The notes: generated from the sequence alone by a model not told the origin. A DNA stretch of 64,000 nt from Streptococcus infantis SK970 (GCA_000223255.2 AFUT01000008.1:62001-126000), one strand, 5' to 3'. Positions 27,908 through 35,914 are shown, numbered from the stretch's first letter. Numbers and translations are program-made.

Positions 27908-29265
27908 TTATGCTGCTTTTGATACTAATTTCGTTTGCTTCAACCATTCATTGGCTATGTCCCAGACATCGCTTGGGACATCTTCGTTATACTTTCCACG
28001 AAACTGGACTATCTTACCCTGCTTTACCTCAAGTGTGTAAAGAGGTGTTTTTGGTTGATTTGATAAACGGACAAACACTATCAAGGTGTCCCCTTTGAAG
28101 TGCTTATCTGTGTATGAGCTTACACAGTGATGTAATTTCTTCCCTTCGTAGATCAGTTCGGCCACTTTTATAGGAACATGGAATGCGTAGCCGTGGATGG
28201 TCCTATCCATTCCTTTTTAAGTTTAAACTCAGCTTCAAGTTGCTTGCGTTTCTTCTTATCTTCCAGTTTGCGTTTTTCTTCAACGAATTGATTGTATAAT
28301 CCGACTGTGTGATTGTGCATTGCCGTAAAATCCTTTGGCACAAGCATAGCATCGCCTTCAGGCTCAATTCCCATTTCTCGTAGCATTTTAAGATAATCAA
28401 GATACTCATTGAATTCAATGTGATACTTAATAACCCATTTCTGAAACTTATTGATCCCTACACCTTTCGGTATATGCTTGATGTCGTGGTAAGTAAGATA
28501 AGACTCAATACCAGGTACAAGTTGTCCATTCCGCTCTTTTAATCGACGGCTCAACTCAAATTCGTTAAAGCTGCGATTTGAATTCTTGAAAAATTGTTTG
28601 TTCTTTTGAAGCCACCTGCGGTTCAAGGTCCGCATATCTACGGTTCTTGTAAATCCAAACCTATAATTTGGATACATGATTTCGTTGGCCAACCTATAAG
28701 CATGAATTTTCTGAGCGAATTCAATTTCAAACTTGTATTTGTAAAGCCGTTCAATTTCCCAGTAATCGATGTATCCAAACTTCAAATATTTGAGCTCAGA
28801 TACTTTTCTAAGTCTCTCAGCCCAATTGTTTGGATAAAAAATATTTCCTGTGTAAAAACCGCCACTAAAGAAATTGGCGAATAGATACGGATAAAATTGT
28901 CCGTTGAAATCTTGGCCAATCTTTGTGTGCTTGTCATTTTCAAAGCGCTCTAGATTAGTAAGTTGAAAATCGATAAATTGTTTCCCTTCGACTAGCTTCG
29001 AGCTAAATTCATAAGATTGAATCTCGATGCGTTTCGACGTGCTGAGAATGATTGAGAAAAAATAGGTCTTGTCGTAAAAAGTGAGCCGTGACGACTTTGT
29101 CAGTCGCTTTTCAATACAATGGCCAAGGTCTAAGTCTGAAGCGATTATTGTCTTGTCCTTATTGATCCATTTGTACGTTGTAATCCGCGAATAACACCAT
29201 CTCCAAAAGTCTGCAGGTGGTTTTAAACGTCTATCAGCTTCTCGCTTGCATTGTTCATATTTCAT
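27908..29265 (-). CDS. PcfJ-like protein, frameshifted
   Basis: First part (ATG 29265): MKYEQCKREADRRLKPPADF and long basic helical stretches. The conserved PcfJ end, MDRTIHGYAFHVPIKVAELI then LHHCVSSYTDKHF and LEVKQGKIVQFRGKYNE, is in the next frame. The join is the A run at 28214-28218, one base short; restored length is 452 residues. PcfJ-family proteins were named from a conjugative plasmid and are common in Gram-positive phages, always next to PcfK as here. Biochemical role not known. Confidence 0.8.
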
Positions 29266-29751
29266 TCGTCTAAGAAATCGAAAATGCTCATTTGCTTTTC
29301 GACTGCTCCTTTCTCTTTCTTAATTTTTACCGCATCAACTTTATTTTCAGGAGGATTTTAGGTTTTCTACTTTCTTCTTGACGGATTCAACAGGTACCTG
29401 CTTGACGTTAGATACTTGCGAATTTGAGATAAAGTATTCTCGAATCCATCTGAATACAGTAGCGTCATCTATACAAGCGACTCCTTTTTCGGCAAATTTA
29501 CGGGCTTTTTCTTTTGCGAAACTTAGAGCGCATTTCAGAGAGTATCGCTCTTTTAAGATGCCTTCGAATAATTCATTGTCTTCCTGATCGCATATCCAAT
29601 TATGAACACGGTCAAGTGCAGTATCATGTGGTTGGTTTAATTCCTCTAGCAACTTAGCTAGGGCTTTTTCTTTGATTTCATTCATTTTATTTTCAAAAAA
29701 ATGCGACTGCCTTTGTGTTAATTGGCTAAATACGGGCAGTCGCTCGTCCAT
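29262..29751 (-). CDS. PcfK-like protein, frameshifted near the C-terminus
   Basis: Reads KALAKLLEELNQPHDTALDR, then FRWIREYFISNSQVSNVKQV, the PcfK pattern. The frame breaks at the A run 29357-29360 (one base too many or two too few) and resumes PPENKVDAVKIKKEKGA through MSIFDFLDE, whose TGA overlaps the ATG of the PcfJ gene. The start is either ATG 29751 or an inner ATG about 60 bases on; neither has a strong ribosome site. PcfK/PcfJ pairs are usual. Confidence 0.72.
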
Positions 29752-29787
29752 TAGTCACACGACTGATTGACGCTTCCTAGCTCGCTT

Positions 29788-30015
29788 TTAACGTGGTTCG
29801 CGGCACGTTGATTTTACTGCTAAGTAATAACAATCTATCGCACCATAATCAAAACGTACATCGTCTTTTCCGATATATTTTTTGAATTTTGGTCTGGTGA
29901 TACCTGAGAAAGCCCATTGATGGTCTTTCATCCGTTCGATAAGTTCATCAACGTTGTTGAAATAACCTAGAAAAAATCTTCGATGTCCGTTGTAGACAAA
30001 ATATAGTTTTAACAA
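29788..30015 (-). CDS. Small phage protein, function unknown
   Basis: 75 residues, MLKLYFVYNGHRRFFLGYFN at the start, basic and aromatic-rich. Lies between the DnaC-like and PcfK genes on the same strand. I do not recognise a characterised family. Confidence 0.55.
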   Translation of the reverse strand: MLKLYFVYNGHRRFFLGYFNNVDELIERMKDHQWAFSGITRPKFKKYIGKDDVRFDYGAIDCYYLAVKSTCREPR

Positions 30016-30032
30016 TAAGGTGTACCACCTTT

Positions 30033-30803
30033 CTAAAAGTAATCTTTCCTTTTATTTTTCAAATCATTGAATACCATCAAATGATCATTGTCTACACCTT
30101 TCATCAAACGACTCATGAATGGCCGACCGTATCGCTTTTGGATTTCCTGTGCAGTTAGGTTTGTAGTGATAATCGTGTTGGCCCTTTTATTGAGGATGTT
30201 GTAAAGAATGCTGAAGGACCATTCACTGTCTTTCTCCATCCCAAGATCATCTAGGACTAAAAACTTTGCGCTAGCAATCTTATTTACCAGGAACTCTTCT
30301 TGGCTGAAATCCGTCTTAATCTTCATCAGAAGATCAGTAACATTGATGAAGATAGCAATTTCTTTTGTAATCGCTGATAGTTTCTTCATAATCGCAAATG
30401 CAAGATGGCTCTTACCTGTTCCAGCTTCGCCTTGAAAAATAACATTATTTCTGGCACCGTCTGCCCACTCTTTACAGATTTTTTTGGCAAAATCTAACTT
30501 TTCAGCTTCTTTTTCAGTAAGTGTGTCAAAATTCTCAAGAGTAGCATTCTTCAGCACATCATCATATAAAGAGAATTTTTCGAGATAAAACTTACGCTCT
30601 CTCTCGTATTCTGCGTCAGCAAGCTCATTTACTCTTATCTGATTCTCTGCATGAATCCGTTCGGATTCGCATAAGCGACAGAGAACATCGTTTGTACGAA
30701 TAATCTTAATCAAAGGAATTTTGTGTTTGTCGCAAATTTCATCCTGTTCTTCAGTATTTCTGTGATAAGAGAGAGCCATTTCTTCTAAAGCATCCGTTAC
30801 CAT
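30033..30803 (-). CDS. DnaC/IstB-like helicase loader ATPase
   Basis: 256 residues. Walker A FQGEAGTGKSHLAFAIMKKL, Walker B AKFLVLDDLGMEKDSEW, and sensor-like ITTNLTAQEIQKRYGRPFMSRL. The N-terminus has a possible zinc site (CDKHKIPL...LCRLCESER). Loads the replicative helicase at the phage origin, working with the DnaD-type organizer encoded just upstream. Typical length for phage DnaC. Confidence 0.88.
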   Translation of the reverse strand: MVTDALEEMALSYHRNTEEQDEICDKHKIPLIKIIRTNDVLCRLCESERIHAENQIRVNELADAEYERERKFYLEKFSLYDDVLKNATLENFDTLTEKEAEKLDFAKKICKEWADGARNNVIFQGEAGTGKSHLAFAIMKKLSAITKEIAIFINVTDLLMKIKTDFSQEEFLVNKIASAKFLVLDDLGMEKDSEWSFSILYNILNKRANTIITTNLTAQEIQKRYGRPFMSRLMKGVDNDHLMVFNDLKNKRKDYF

Positions 30804-30955
30804 GACATCCTACCTCCACAAGCTTTCCAGCTAGCCATATCTGACAAACAAGCAGTAACGGTAGAAAGAGGTTGTTTTATTAGCAAAGACTTCTTTTCTT
30901 CACTTATCGGATAAAATTCCTCTTCAAATTGCTTGATAAGTTCTAAAACCCCCAT
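30797..30955 (-). CDS. Small protein between replisome organizer and helicase loader
   Basis: 52 residues: MGVLELIKQFEEEFYPISEE then KSLLIKQPLSTVTACLSDMA. Overlaps the organizer gene by 13 bases and the loader gene by 7, so it is translated with them. Proteins of this size are common at this spot in streptococcal phages; function unknown. Confidence 0.55.
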   Translation of the reverse strand: MGVLELIKQFEEEFYPISEEKKSLLIKQPLSTVTACLSDMASWKACGGRMSW

Positions 30956-31746
30956 TCGTCTTTTACCTCCTGTCCTGATTTTTTCTCATTGTGTTGCTTT
31001 TCTGATTGTCGAACTTGCTCAACTGTCGTAACCTGGTTCAGCTGCCAATTTCTTAGAATTCCACCAATATATTTGATGTTTGGTTTACCTAAATTAATAG
31101 CTGTTTTCAATGCTTCTTTAACTAGTTCAACATCATTTTCCTTTAACAGATGATTAATTCCCTCAATCTCAAAACCTGATAGTAATCTACGAAACTCAGA
31201 TTGGAATAATTCAAGGATATTTTCATTACTACTAGTAGTAGTTATATTCTTATCTTTATCTAATCTATTCTTAATCTTAGTCTTATCTCCTTCTACTTCT
31301 TCTTCTAGTGCGTTACCGTCCGTTACTGTAACGTTACATGTAACGTTACCAAGAGCAAGGTTTTTTTGTTTCTCACGATGTCTTGCAACACGATTGCGTG
31401 TTTGCTCCTTGATTTTTTCCATCCCGTCAATATTTTGATGTTTTTCCCAATTTGGCAGCGTGATAACACCATCTATAATTTCAATCATTCCGAATTGTTC
31501 AAAAATTCCAAGAGCCATTCTTACACTATTCAGAGGCCTTTGAAAGATTGTTGCAAGCATCTCATCAGTGTAATGAACTTTATCTGACATCATCAAAAGT
31601 CCGTTGCGATTATGTTTGCCAGCAAGAGCTAGGATTTTAAACCATATAACCAAAATTGCATCATGATCTGGTAGTGCATCAATAAGGCGTATCTTTTCAT
31701 CATCAAAAATATCCGTCGTAATCTTAATCCATTTGATTTCAGACAT
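30943..31746 (-). CDS. Phage replisome organizer (Phage_rep_org_N + DnaD-like domain)
   Basis: 267 residues from ATG 31746 (GAGGAA upstream); an in-frame ATG at 31782 lacks a ribosome site. N-terminal winged-helix part: MSEIKWIKITTDIFDDEKIR, LPDHDAILVIWFKILALAGK. A low-complexity linker holds the nucleotide repeats described separately. C-terminal DnaD-like helices: NILELFQSEFRRLLSGFEIE, ALKTAINLGKPNIKYIGGIL. This protein binds the phage origin and recruits the helicase loader. Confidence 0.87.
   Translation of the reverse strand: MSEIKWIKITTDIFDDEKIRLIDALPDHDAILVIWFKILALAGKHNRNGLLMMSDKVHYTDEMLATIFQRPLNSVRMALGIFEQFGMIEIIDGVITLPNWEKHQNIDGMEKIKEQTRNRVARHREKQKNLALGNVTCNVTVTDGNALEEEVEGDKTKIKNRLDKDKNITTTSSNENILELFQSEFRRLLSGFEIEGINHLLKENDVELVKEALKTAINLGKPNIKYIGGILRNWQLNQVTTVEQVRQSEKQHNEKKSGQEVKDEWGF
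31311..31349. repeat. Candidate phage replication origin (CGTTAC iterons and palindrome)
   Basis: CGTTAC occurs at 31311, 31321, 31332 and 31344, and the inverted form GTAACG at 31328 and 31340. TAACGTTACATGTAACGTTA (31329-31348) is a perfect 20-bp palindrome. The cluster is inside the linker of the replisome organizer gene, the usual place of the origin in phages of this kind. Confidence 0.5.
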
Positions 31747-31766
31747 ATAGATTTCCTCTTCTAACT

Positions 31767-31847
31767 TTATCTTGATAGCCATTTCCTACGGTTTGCTCGA
31801 TAGTCTTTCTTCATATCTTCATAAATTTTGTGACTTTCTAATTCCAT
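31767..31847 (-). CDS. Possible 26-residue peptide
   Basis: MELESHKIYEDMKKDYRANR then RKWLSR. ATG 31847 overlaps the stop of the upstream gene (TAATG), which would allow coupled translation, but the ribosome site is weak and the product short. Low-confidence coding call. Confidence 0.25.
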   Translation of the reverse strand: MELESHKIYEDMKKDYRANRRKWLSR

Positions 31848-32074
31848 TATCTGCAATCTAAGTAACTTATTTTATTTGAAAGTTTCTGATAGTCTTTGGC
31901 CAGTTTTTCATAATCATTAAGGTATTCTTTGATTAGAGTTAAATTTTCAAGGTTGTAGTTATAAAATATTACGTCGTGCCTTGATTGTTGTCGTTTTTTA
32001 TCATCGAGAAGCTCGTTATAAATTTGGATTGTATTTTCAACCCATTTGATTGATTGATTGTAATCTGTTGACAT
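31847..32074 (-). CDS. Small helical phage protein, function unknown
   Basis: 75 residues: MSTDYNQSIKWVENTIQIYN start, then ENLTLIKEYLNDYEKLAKDY. AAGGAG precedes ATG 32074. Helical with polar faces; no recognised family. Confidence 0.55.
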   Translation of the reverse strand: MSTDYNQSIKWVENTIQIYNELLDDKKRQQSRHDVIFYNYNLENLTLIKEYLNDYEKLAKDYQKLSNKISYLDCR

Positions 32075-32086
32075 TGGCTTTGCTCC

Positions 32087-32356
32087 TTATTTTTGCTTTT
32101 TTGATAGACCAACAGGAGGATGTTCGTTAAACGTGAATTTTCTGTCACAATTTCTGATGTTTTCACGAGCAATATTGTTGAATTGATTTCGCCCTTGTTG
32201 GTAGATCTCAATAATCATCTTGTCATGTTCTTCTTGCTCTTCTTGTTGCCGTTTTGCTTTTTGTTCACCATATGCAATCAGTGACAATACAATGAACAAA
32301 CTAATCATAGTTGTTGCAATTCCAAAAAATTGGCTTGCTAAAGTTGGTTCTGTCAT
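32087..32356 (-). CDS. Small single-pass membrane protein, phage early region
   Basis: 89 residues with one membrane helix (FFGIATTMISLFIVLSLIAY) and a charged coiled-coil tail (GEQKAKRQQEEQEEHDKMII). AAGGAG lies 8 bases before the ATG. Small membrane proteins in early phage operons can block superinfection or alter division, but nothing here shows which. Confidence 0.55.
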   Translation of the reverse strand: MTEPTLASQFFGIATTMISLFIVLSLIAYGEQKAKRQQEEQEEHDKMIIEIYQQGRNQFNNIARENIRNCDRKFTFNEHPPVGLSKKQK

Positions 32357-32368
32357 TTTTCGTTCTCC

Positions 32369-32659
32369 TTACGCTCTTAATTTTCGTACTTGCTTTTCTA
32401 ACTCTAAAATCTCATAAACATCATTGACATCGTACATAATATCTTTCCCCTGCTTACGAAATCTTAATCCTTTACGTTCTAACTTCTTAATATAGCCATG
32501 AGTAAAGCCAAACTTCTTCATCAAAGCCTGTTGATTGATTGGCATACGATCATTCTCTAACTGCTCCTTGACCTGCTTTTCAGCAAAGGCCAATAATTGA
32601 TTGGTGAATAATTCAGCACTTTCGCCATCCAATCGTAATTGTAACGTTATCCCTTCCAT
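32369..32659 (-). CDS. Excisionase-like/DUF771-like DNA-binding protein
   Basis: 96 residues. MNQQALMKKFGFTH-type winged-helix segment (INQQALMKKFGFTHGYIKKL), then RKQGKDIMYDVNDVYEILEL, the MerR/excisionase-like pattern with a wing after the recognition helix. A role in excision or early control is inference. The start lies next to a conserved 30-bp motif (32663-32692) also found before the integrase. Confidence 0.65.
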   Translation of the reverse strand: MEGITLQLRLDGESAELFTNQLLAFAEKQVKEQLENDRMPINQQALMKKFGFTHGYIKKLERKGLRFRKQGKDIMYDVNDVYEILELEKQVRKLRA

Positions 32660-32662
32660 TTT

Positions 32663-32692
32663 CTACATCCTCTCAACTATGTGGGCAAGCAT
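32663..32692 (+). repeat. 30-bp motif shared with the integrase leader (copy 1)
   Basis: Matches 36419-36448 at 26 of 30 positions in the same orientation; the last 13 bases are identical except one (ACTATG-GGGCAAGCA). Both copies lie just outside a recombination gene. Function unknown; could be a protein-binding site. Confidence 0.5.
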
Positions 32693-32697
32693 TTTTG

Positions 32698-32755
32698 TGA
32701 TATAATGGTTTTAATTATTTAAGTATGCGCCTGATTTCCGTCAGGTGCTTTTTTG
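32698..32755 (+). promoter_or_regulatory. Possible short transcript: extended -10 promoter and terminator
   Basis: TGATATAAT (extended -10, TATAAT at 32702-32707) is followed by a terminator hairpin GCGCCTGA/TCAGGTGC (32728-32735 and 32742-32749) and six T residues. Together they would give an RNA of about 40 bases on the + strand, against the early operon. No -35 match was seen. Confidence 0.35.
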
Positions 32756-32766
32756 TGTTCTAATTT

Positions 32767-33489
32767 TCATCCTCTCTGAGCTATGTTAAAAGCATTCAAA
32801 TCCATGATTTTCATCTTAGTATTGGTAGATGGCTCCCAAGTCATCCAATACTTCGATGCTGCTTCAGCGAATTTCTTTGGTAGTAAGTCATAGCGACTGA
32901 TGTTGAAATGATCCTTGAAATCAATCTCAGCTTGTCTGAAGACTGATTGAGCGAATGTCTTGTTTGCATAAGCTGGACTGTCGATTCCACCAAGGCAAGC
33001 GACTACTCGAGCCTTACGCTTCTTCAATAGCGACTGAGCATAGCTTGGATGGATTGGTTGTTCATTTTTGAGATAGTCGATGTCTTCAATCATGCTGGCT
33101 TGTTGCTCACGCAATTTCTTCTGTCCAGTAAATAGAGCAATGAAGGCATCTTCATCTAGGTCATCACGGATAAAACCGCCTTGTCTGCGAATAGCTGGAA
33201 GAACTTCTGATGTCACCCAGCGCTTGAATTCTTTCGCTTTTGGAAGCTTACTTGAAAGAATGAGAGAGTAGAGTCCAGATTCATTGATGATGATTGTTTC
33301 TTGTGTTCTTCCAAGATTATCTGTGAGGCCCTGTTTTAGGGCGTCATCTTCATCAACGTGAAGGGCGATTGCATTTCTTGCTTTGCTATATCCTAAGATG
33401 TCAGCAACATCTTTTCCGACAAACCAAGGCTCGTCATTGATTGTCATAGTACGGACCTCTTGTCCGTGAAAATTAAATATTTCGTTCAT
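32767..33489 (-). CDS. Phage antirepressor (BRO-N domain)
   Basis: 240 residues from ATG 33489 (AAAGGA upstream); the open frame reaches 33555 without a better site. BRO-N domain: MNEIFNFHGQEVRTMTINDE, PWFVGKDVADILGYSKARNA, IINESGLYSLILSSKLPKAK, FKRWVTSEVLPAIRRQGGFI. The C-terminal part is helical and charged (ORF6C/KilA-C-like). Such proteins counter the repressor during induction. Reads with the early leftward operon. Confidence 0.88.
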   Translation of the reverse strand: MNEIFNFHGQEVRTMTINDEPWFVGKDVADILGYSKARNAIALHVDEDDALKQGLTDNLGRTQETIIINESGLYSLILSSKLPKAKEFKRWVTSEVLPAIRRQGGFIRDDLDEDAFIALFTGQKKLREQQASMIEDIDYLKNEQPIHPSYAQSLLKKRKARVVACLGGIDSPAYANKTFAQSVFRQAEIDFKDHFNISRYDLLPKKFAEAASKYWMTWEPSTNTKMKIMDLNAFNIAQRG

Positions 33490-33496
33490 AGTATTC

Positions 33497-33529
33497 CTTT
33501 CTAAATTTGGTATAATAAAATAAAAACGA
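33497..33529 (+). promoter_or_regulatory. Promoter/leader of first + strand cargo gene
   Basis: Extended -10 TGGTATAAT (TATAAT 33511-33516) then AAAATAAAAACGA. Nearly the same leader stands before the second cargo gene at 34052-34085. It overlaps the leader of the antirepressor gene on the other strand. Confidence 0.65.
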
Positions 33530-33542
33530 TTGGAGGAGAATA

Positions 33543-34025
33543 ATGAAATCTTCATTTTTTCACTATCTAAAGGAAATCGTCTTATATGGTGTCATAGTTC
33601 CGATTTTGACAGTTATCGTAGGATTTCGCCTTTTTACTACCTTCTATCCTATTTCTGATTCACTGTTAACAGATTTCTTGAAAGCTTTTACAGAACAAAG
33701 AATCCTTGCTATTGTATTCGTTCTTATTCTTTGCTTTATATTTTTCGGTTCAATTTATTACTGTATTTCATGTGGACGAAATAGAAAATTGATACCTGAT
33801 AAAGTTTATACACAAATCACAACTTACATTTCATCTGTAGGTTTAGCGACTACAGTGATAGCTGTCGCTACCTTGACTCTCACAGAATTACAGTTTTCAA
33901 TCCTTACTGGTTGGATTGCTTTTATCGCTTTGTTGTTGCCACTTCTGAAGTTTAAAATCCAATACAGCGCCTATCAGAGTAGCGACAATGTAGCACAGAA
34001 AACTACCGAAAACAAAGCCAATTAA
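33543..34025 (+). CDS. Four-helix membrane protein, prophage cargo gene
   Basis: 160 residues, ATG 33543 behind TGGAGGAG. Four membrane segments: LYGVIVPILTVIVGFRLF, ILAIVFVLILCFIFFGSIYY, VGLATTVIAVATLTL, FSILTGWIAFIALLLPLL. Soluble tail is short. It is transcribed against the surrounding early operon from its own promoter, so it is probably expressed in the lysogen. Possible superinfection or membrane-defence role is inference only; I recognise no family. Confidence 0.65.
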   Translation: MKSSFFHYLKEIVLYGVIVPILTVIVGFRLFTTFYPISDSLLTDFLKAFTEQRILAIVFVLILCFIFFGSIYYCISCGRNRKLIPDKVYTQITTYISSVGLATTVIAVATLTLTELQFSILTGWIAFIALLLPLLKFKIQYSAYQSSDNVAQKTTENKAN

Positions 34026-34051
34026 GAAAGGCTCTACCATTCTCTTTCCCC

Positions 34052-34085
34052 CCTTTCAAATGTGGTATAATCAAAATAAAAACGA
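34052..34085 (+). promoter_or_regulatory. Promoter/leader of second + strand cargo gene
   Basis: CCTTTCAAATGTGGTATAAT then CAAAATAAAAACGA, with extended -10 TGGTATAAT (TATAAT 34066-34071). It aligns with 33497-33529 with only a few differences. Confidence 0.65.
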
Positions 34086-34095
34086 GGTAATTCTA

Positions 34096-34479
34096 ATGAA
34101 ATTAAATCCTGATTGCATCCGTGACCTATTTCTTGATGTCGAAGCAAAATCTACATTCGATAATGTTGTGATCTACAACGAAGAAAATGAAGAACCTTTG
34201 TTTGATAAATATGGAGTAGATACTGTTTTTTATCACATTCGTCAAGCAGATTACGCAGGATTTTTTATTGGAGAAGTATCTTACACTTTTGACTTATCCG
34301 CAATTATTATTGACTTGTCTCCAGAAGCGCACGAGTTTCTAGCTAACATTAGACAAGATACAAATTGGAATAAAACTAAGAGCATAGCTTCAAAAGTGGG
34401 CTCGTTTTCATTGAATGTTTTAAAAGACATCTCTGTAGAGGTCATTTCAAAAGTTATTTCAGACCAACTTAACAAGTAA
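34096..34479 (+). CDS. DUF2513 family protein, prophage cargo gene
   Basis: 127 residues from ATG 34096 (ACGAGGTAATTCTA before it). MKLNPDCIRDLFLDVEAKST at the start, YHIRQADYAGFFIGEVSYTF in the middle, and LSPEAHEFLANIRQDTNWNK are the DUF2513 signature, a winged-helix-like family frequent in prophages. Function unknown. Its 3' end overlaps the minus-strand small gene by about 20 bases. Confidence 0.82.
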   Translation: MKLNPDCIRDLFLDVEAKSTFDNVVIYNEENEEPLFDKYGVDTVFYHIRQADYAGFFIGEVSYTFDLSAIIIDLSPEAHEFLANIRQDTNWNKTKSIASKVGSFSLNVLKDISVEVISKVISDQLNK

Positions 34480-34658
34480 AGTAATTTTTAATTCAGAAAA
34501 TCTTGTCGTTTCTTCTAGTCTTTTCAATTCATAATTTTTTATTCCTGTTAATTCCTTGGAATCCAAAAACAATTTATTGTCACGTAAGGACAAACTGCTT
34601 AATCGTGGACTTCCTGTGTTTTTTTAGCAACATATGGCCAATGTTTCGGTCTTGGCAT
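34459..34658 (-). CDS. Small phage protein, frameshifted
   Basis: ATG 34658 behind AGAGGAGAAAG: MPRPKHWPYVAKK, then after one missing base in the A run at 34619-34625 the frame goes on NTGSPRLSSLSLRDNKLFLD and ends ELKITLLVKLV. Restored length is 66 residues. This 'TGSPRLSSLSLRDN' type is familiar in streptococcal phage early genes. First gene after cro in the early leftward transcript. Confidence 0.5.
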
Positions 34659-34678
34659 ATATCTTTCTCCTCTCTAAC

Positions 34679-34693
34679 ATGATTTAAAATCAT
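34679..34693. promoter_or_regulatory. Repressor/Cro operator O1
   Basis: ATGATTTAAAATCAT, a perfect palindrome about an A centre. Shares its half-sites with the three operators at 34929, 34969 and 35039. It lies just past the end of cro, in the early transcript. Confidence 0.6.
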
Positions 34694-34708
34694 ATGTTTT
34701 GTAAAAAA

Positions 34709-34909
34709 TTAAACCCCTAAAAGGTCGCTTGCAGTTGTTCCTAAAACTTCACACAATTTTAAAAGGTGCTGAGCTTTAATAGATGTAATGTCCTTTTCCC
34801 AAGCATTAATCGTCTGGGGACGAACTCCGACTAATTCTGCGAGTTGTGATTGAGTCATTTTATCATGTCTTGCTCTCAACTCTGCTATAGTAATTGTTGG
34901 TTGTGCCAT
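34709..34909 (-). CDS. Cro-like repressor of the early operon
   Basis: 66 residues, XRE HTH: ELRARHDKMTQSQLAELVGV then RPQTINAWEKDITSIKAQHL, with the recognition helix at RPQTINAWEK. First gene of the leftward early transcript from a consensus promoter (34962-34990), divergent from the repressor. Expected to bind the four related operators and turn off the repressor. Confidence 0.85.
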   Translation of the reverse strand: MAQPTITIAELRARHDKMTQSQLAELVGVRPQTINAWEKDITSIKAQHLLKLCEVLGTTASDLLGV

Positions 34910-34928
34910 TTAAGACTCCTTTCTTTTT

Positions 34929-34943
34929 ATGATTTTAAATCAT
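34929..34943. promoter_or_regulatory. Repressor/Cro operator O2
   Basis: ATGATTTTAAATCAT, a perfect palindrome about a T centre, just downstream of the early promoter and before the cro start. Confidence 0.7.
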
Positions 34944-34961
34944 ATTTTGATTTATGAGCCC

Positions 34962-34990
34962 ATTATACATGACTAAAAATCATTTGTCAA
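34962..34990 (-). promoter_or_regulatory. Early leftward promoter (PR-like) of cro
   Basis: On the minus strand TTGACA (34985-34990), a 17-bp spacer and TATAAT (34962-34967), a perfect sigma-A promoter. Operator O3 (ATGACTAAAAATCAT, 34969-34983) fills the spacer, so repressor binding would block it. Confidence 0.85.
34969..34983. promoter_or_regulatory. Repressor/Cro operator O3
   Basis: ATGACTAAAAATCAT, one half-site match and one near match to the shared operator. Placed inside the spacer of the early promoter. Confidence 0.65.
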
Positions 34991-35038
34991 CACTTTTTTG
35001 ATTTTTTTCATATTTTTTTAAATTTTTTTCTATTTAAT

Positions 35039-35067
35039 TTGATTATAAATCATTATTTTTGTATAAT
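35039..35067 (+). promoter_or_regulatory. Repressor promoter (PRM-like)
   Basis: TTGATT (35039-35044), a 17-bp spacer and TATAAT (35062-35067). The -35 lies inside operator O4 (35039-35053, TTGATTATAAATCAT). Confidence 0.75.
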
Positions 35068-35096
35068 ATAGTTAGAAAAAATAAGGGGAAACAATC

Positions 35097-35459
35097 ATGG
35101 TCGACAAGGAAAAACATGTCCTTATAGGACAAAGAATAAAAAAGTTAAGAGAATTAAAAAATATCGAGCAGTCTGAATTGGCAGAAATGCTAGGATATAA
35201 ATCACAAAGCACTATTTCAAAATGGGAAAGTGGTGTGAACTTACCAACTGGTAAGAAGTTGATTGCTTTAGCTAAGATTTTCAATACATCAACTAATGAT
35301 ATTTTAGGTATTGAAAAACCTGTTAAAGAAGAATATACCACATCTGACCTACGTAAGATGGCTGAAAATGCTAAAACATTCGATGGAAAACCATTAAATG
35401 AAAAAGACATTGAAGCTATCCAAAATATTATTGAGATATATCTCAAAGGAAGATTATGA
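35097..35459 (+). CDS. Phage CI-type repressor, XRE family
   Basis: 120 residues. HTH near the start: LIGQRIKKLRELKNIEQSEL then GYKSQSTISKWESGVNLPTG. Short C-terminal part ending IQNIIEIYLKGRL; no peptidase domain. It is the first gene of the + strand lysogeny operon and overlaps the ImmA-like gene by 4 bases. Without an S24 domain, induction probably goes through the neighbouring metalloprotease, as in ICEBs1 ImmR/ImmA. Confidence 0.85.
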   Translation: MVDKEKHVLIGQRIKKLRELKNIEQSELAEMLGYKSQSTISKWESGVNLPTGKKLIALAKIFNTSTNDILGIEKPVKEEYTTSDLRKMAENAKTFDGKPLNEKDIEAIQNIIEIYLKGRL

Positions 35460-35914
35460 GCATTGAAGAAATCTGCAAAAAACATGGTGTCAGAATAGAG
35501 TATTTTGACAAGGATTTGTGGAACAGAAATGGCATCTATATAGATGAAATTAAAGTTGTATTTGTGAGTAGGGAATTACCTCCTGAAAAACAAAAACAAG
35601 TAATATTACATGAATTAGGGCATTTAGAACATACTAAAGAAGAATATCATAATGCTATACTACGATGTGAAAATGAAGCTAATAGAAATATGATTCATCA
35701 TCTGTTGGTTGATGCTTTAGGGGAATTGGATGATCCTTATGAATTTAACTACCTGAATTTCATGGAGTATTATAATTTAAAAACCACTACTGAAGAAGTA
35801 ATGGTTAAAGAAGAATATCAAGCATTATTGAATTTTAATAAAGGTCAATTTTATGAAGAAGATAACAACATTGATGACGCTACTACTTCTGACTTCCTTT
35901 CTAGCTGCGTGTGA
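35456..35914 (+). CDS. ImmA/IrrE family metallopeptidase
   Basis: 152 residues with the zinc motif HELGHLEH in KQVILHELGHLEHTKEEY. Proteins of this family cleave the partner repressor after DNA damage. Overlaps the repressor gene by 4 bases and the lipoprotein gene by 62, an unusually long overlap. Confidence 0.88.
   Translation: MSIEEICKKHGVRIEYFDKDLWNRNGIYIDEIKVVFVSRELPPEKQKQVILHELGHLEHTKEEYHNAILRCENEANRNMIHHLLVDALGELDDPYEFNYLNFMEYYNLKTTTEEVMVKEEYQALLNFNKGQFYEEDNNIDDATTSDFLSSCV

Noticed and set aside
33543-34479. Known toxin-antitoxin or abortive infection pair
   Set aside because: Neither product shows a recognised toxin, antitoxin or Abi motif, and each has its own promoter; I leave function open.
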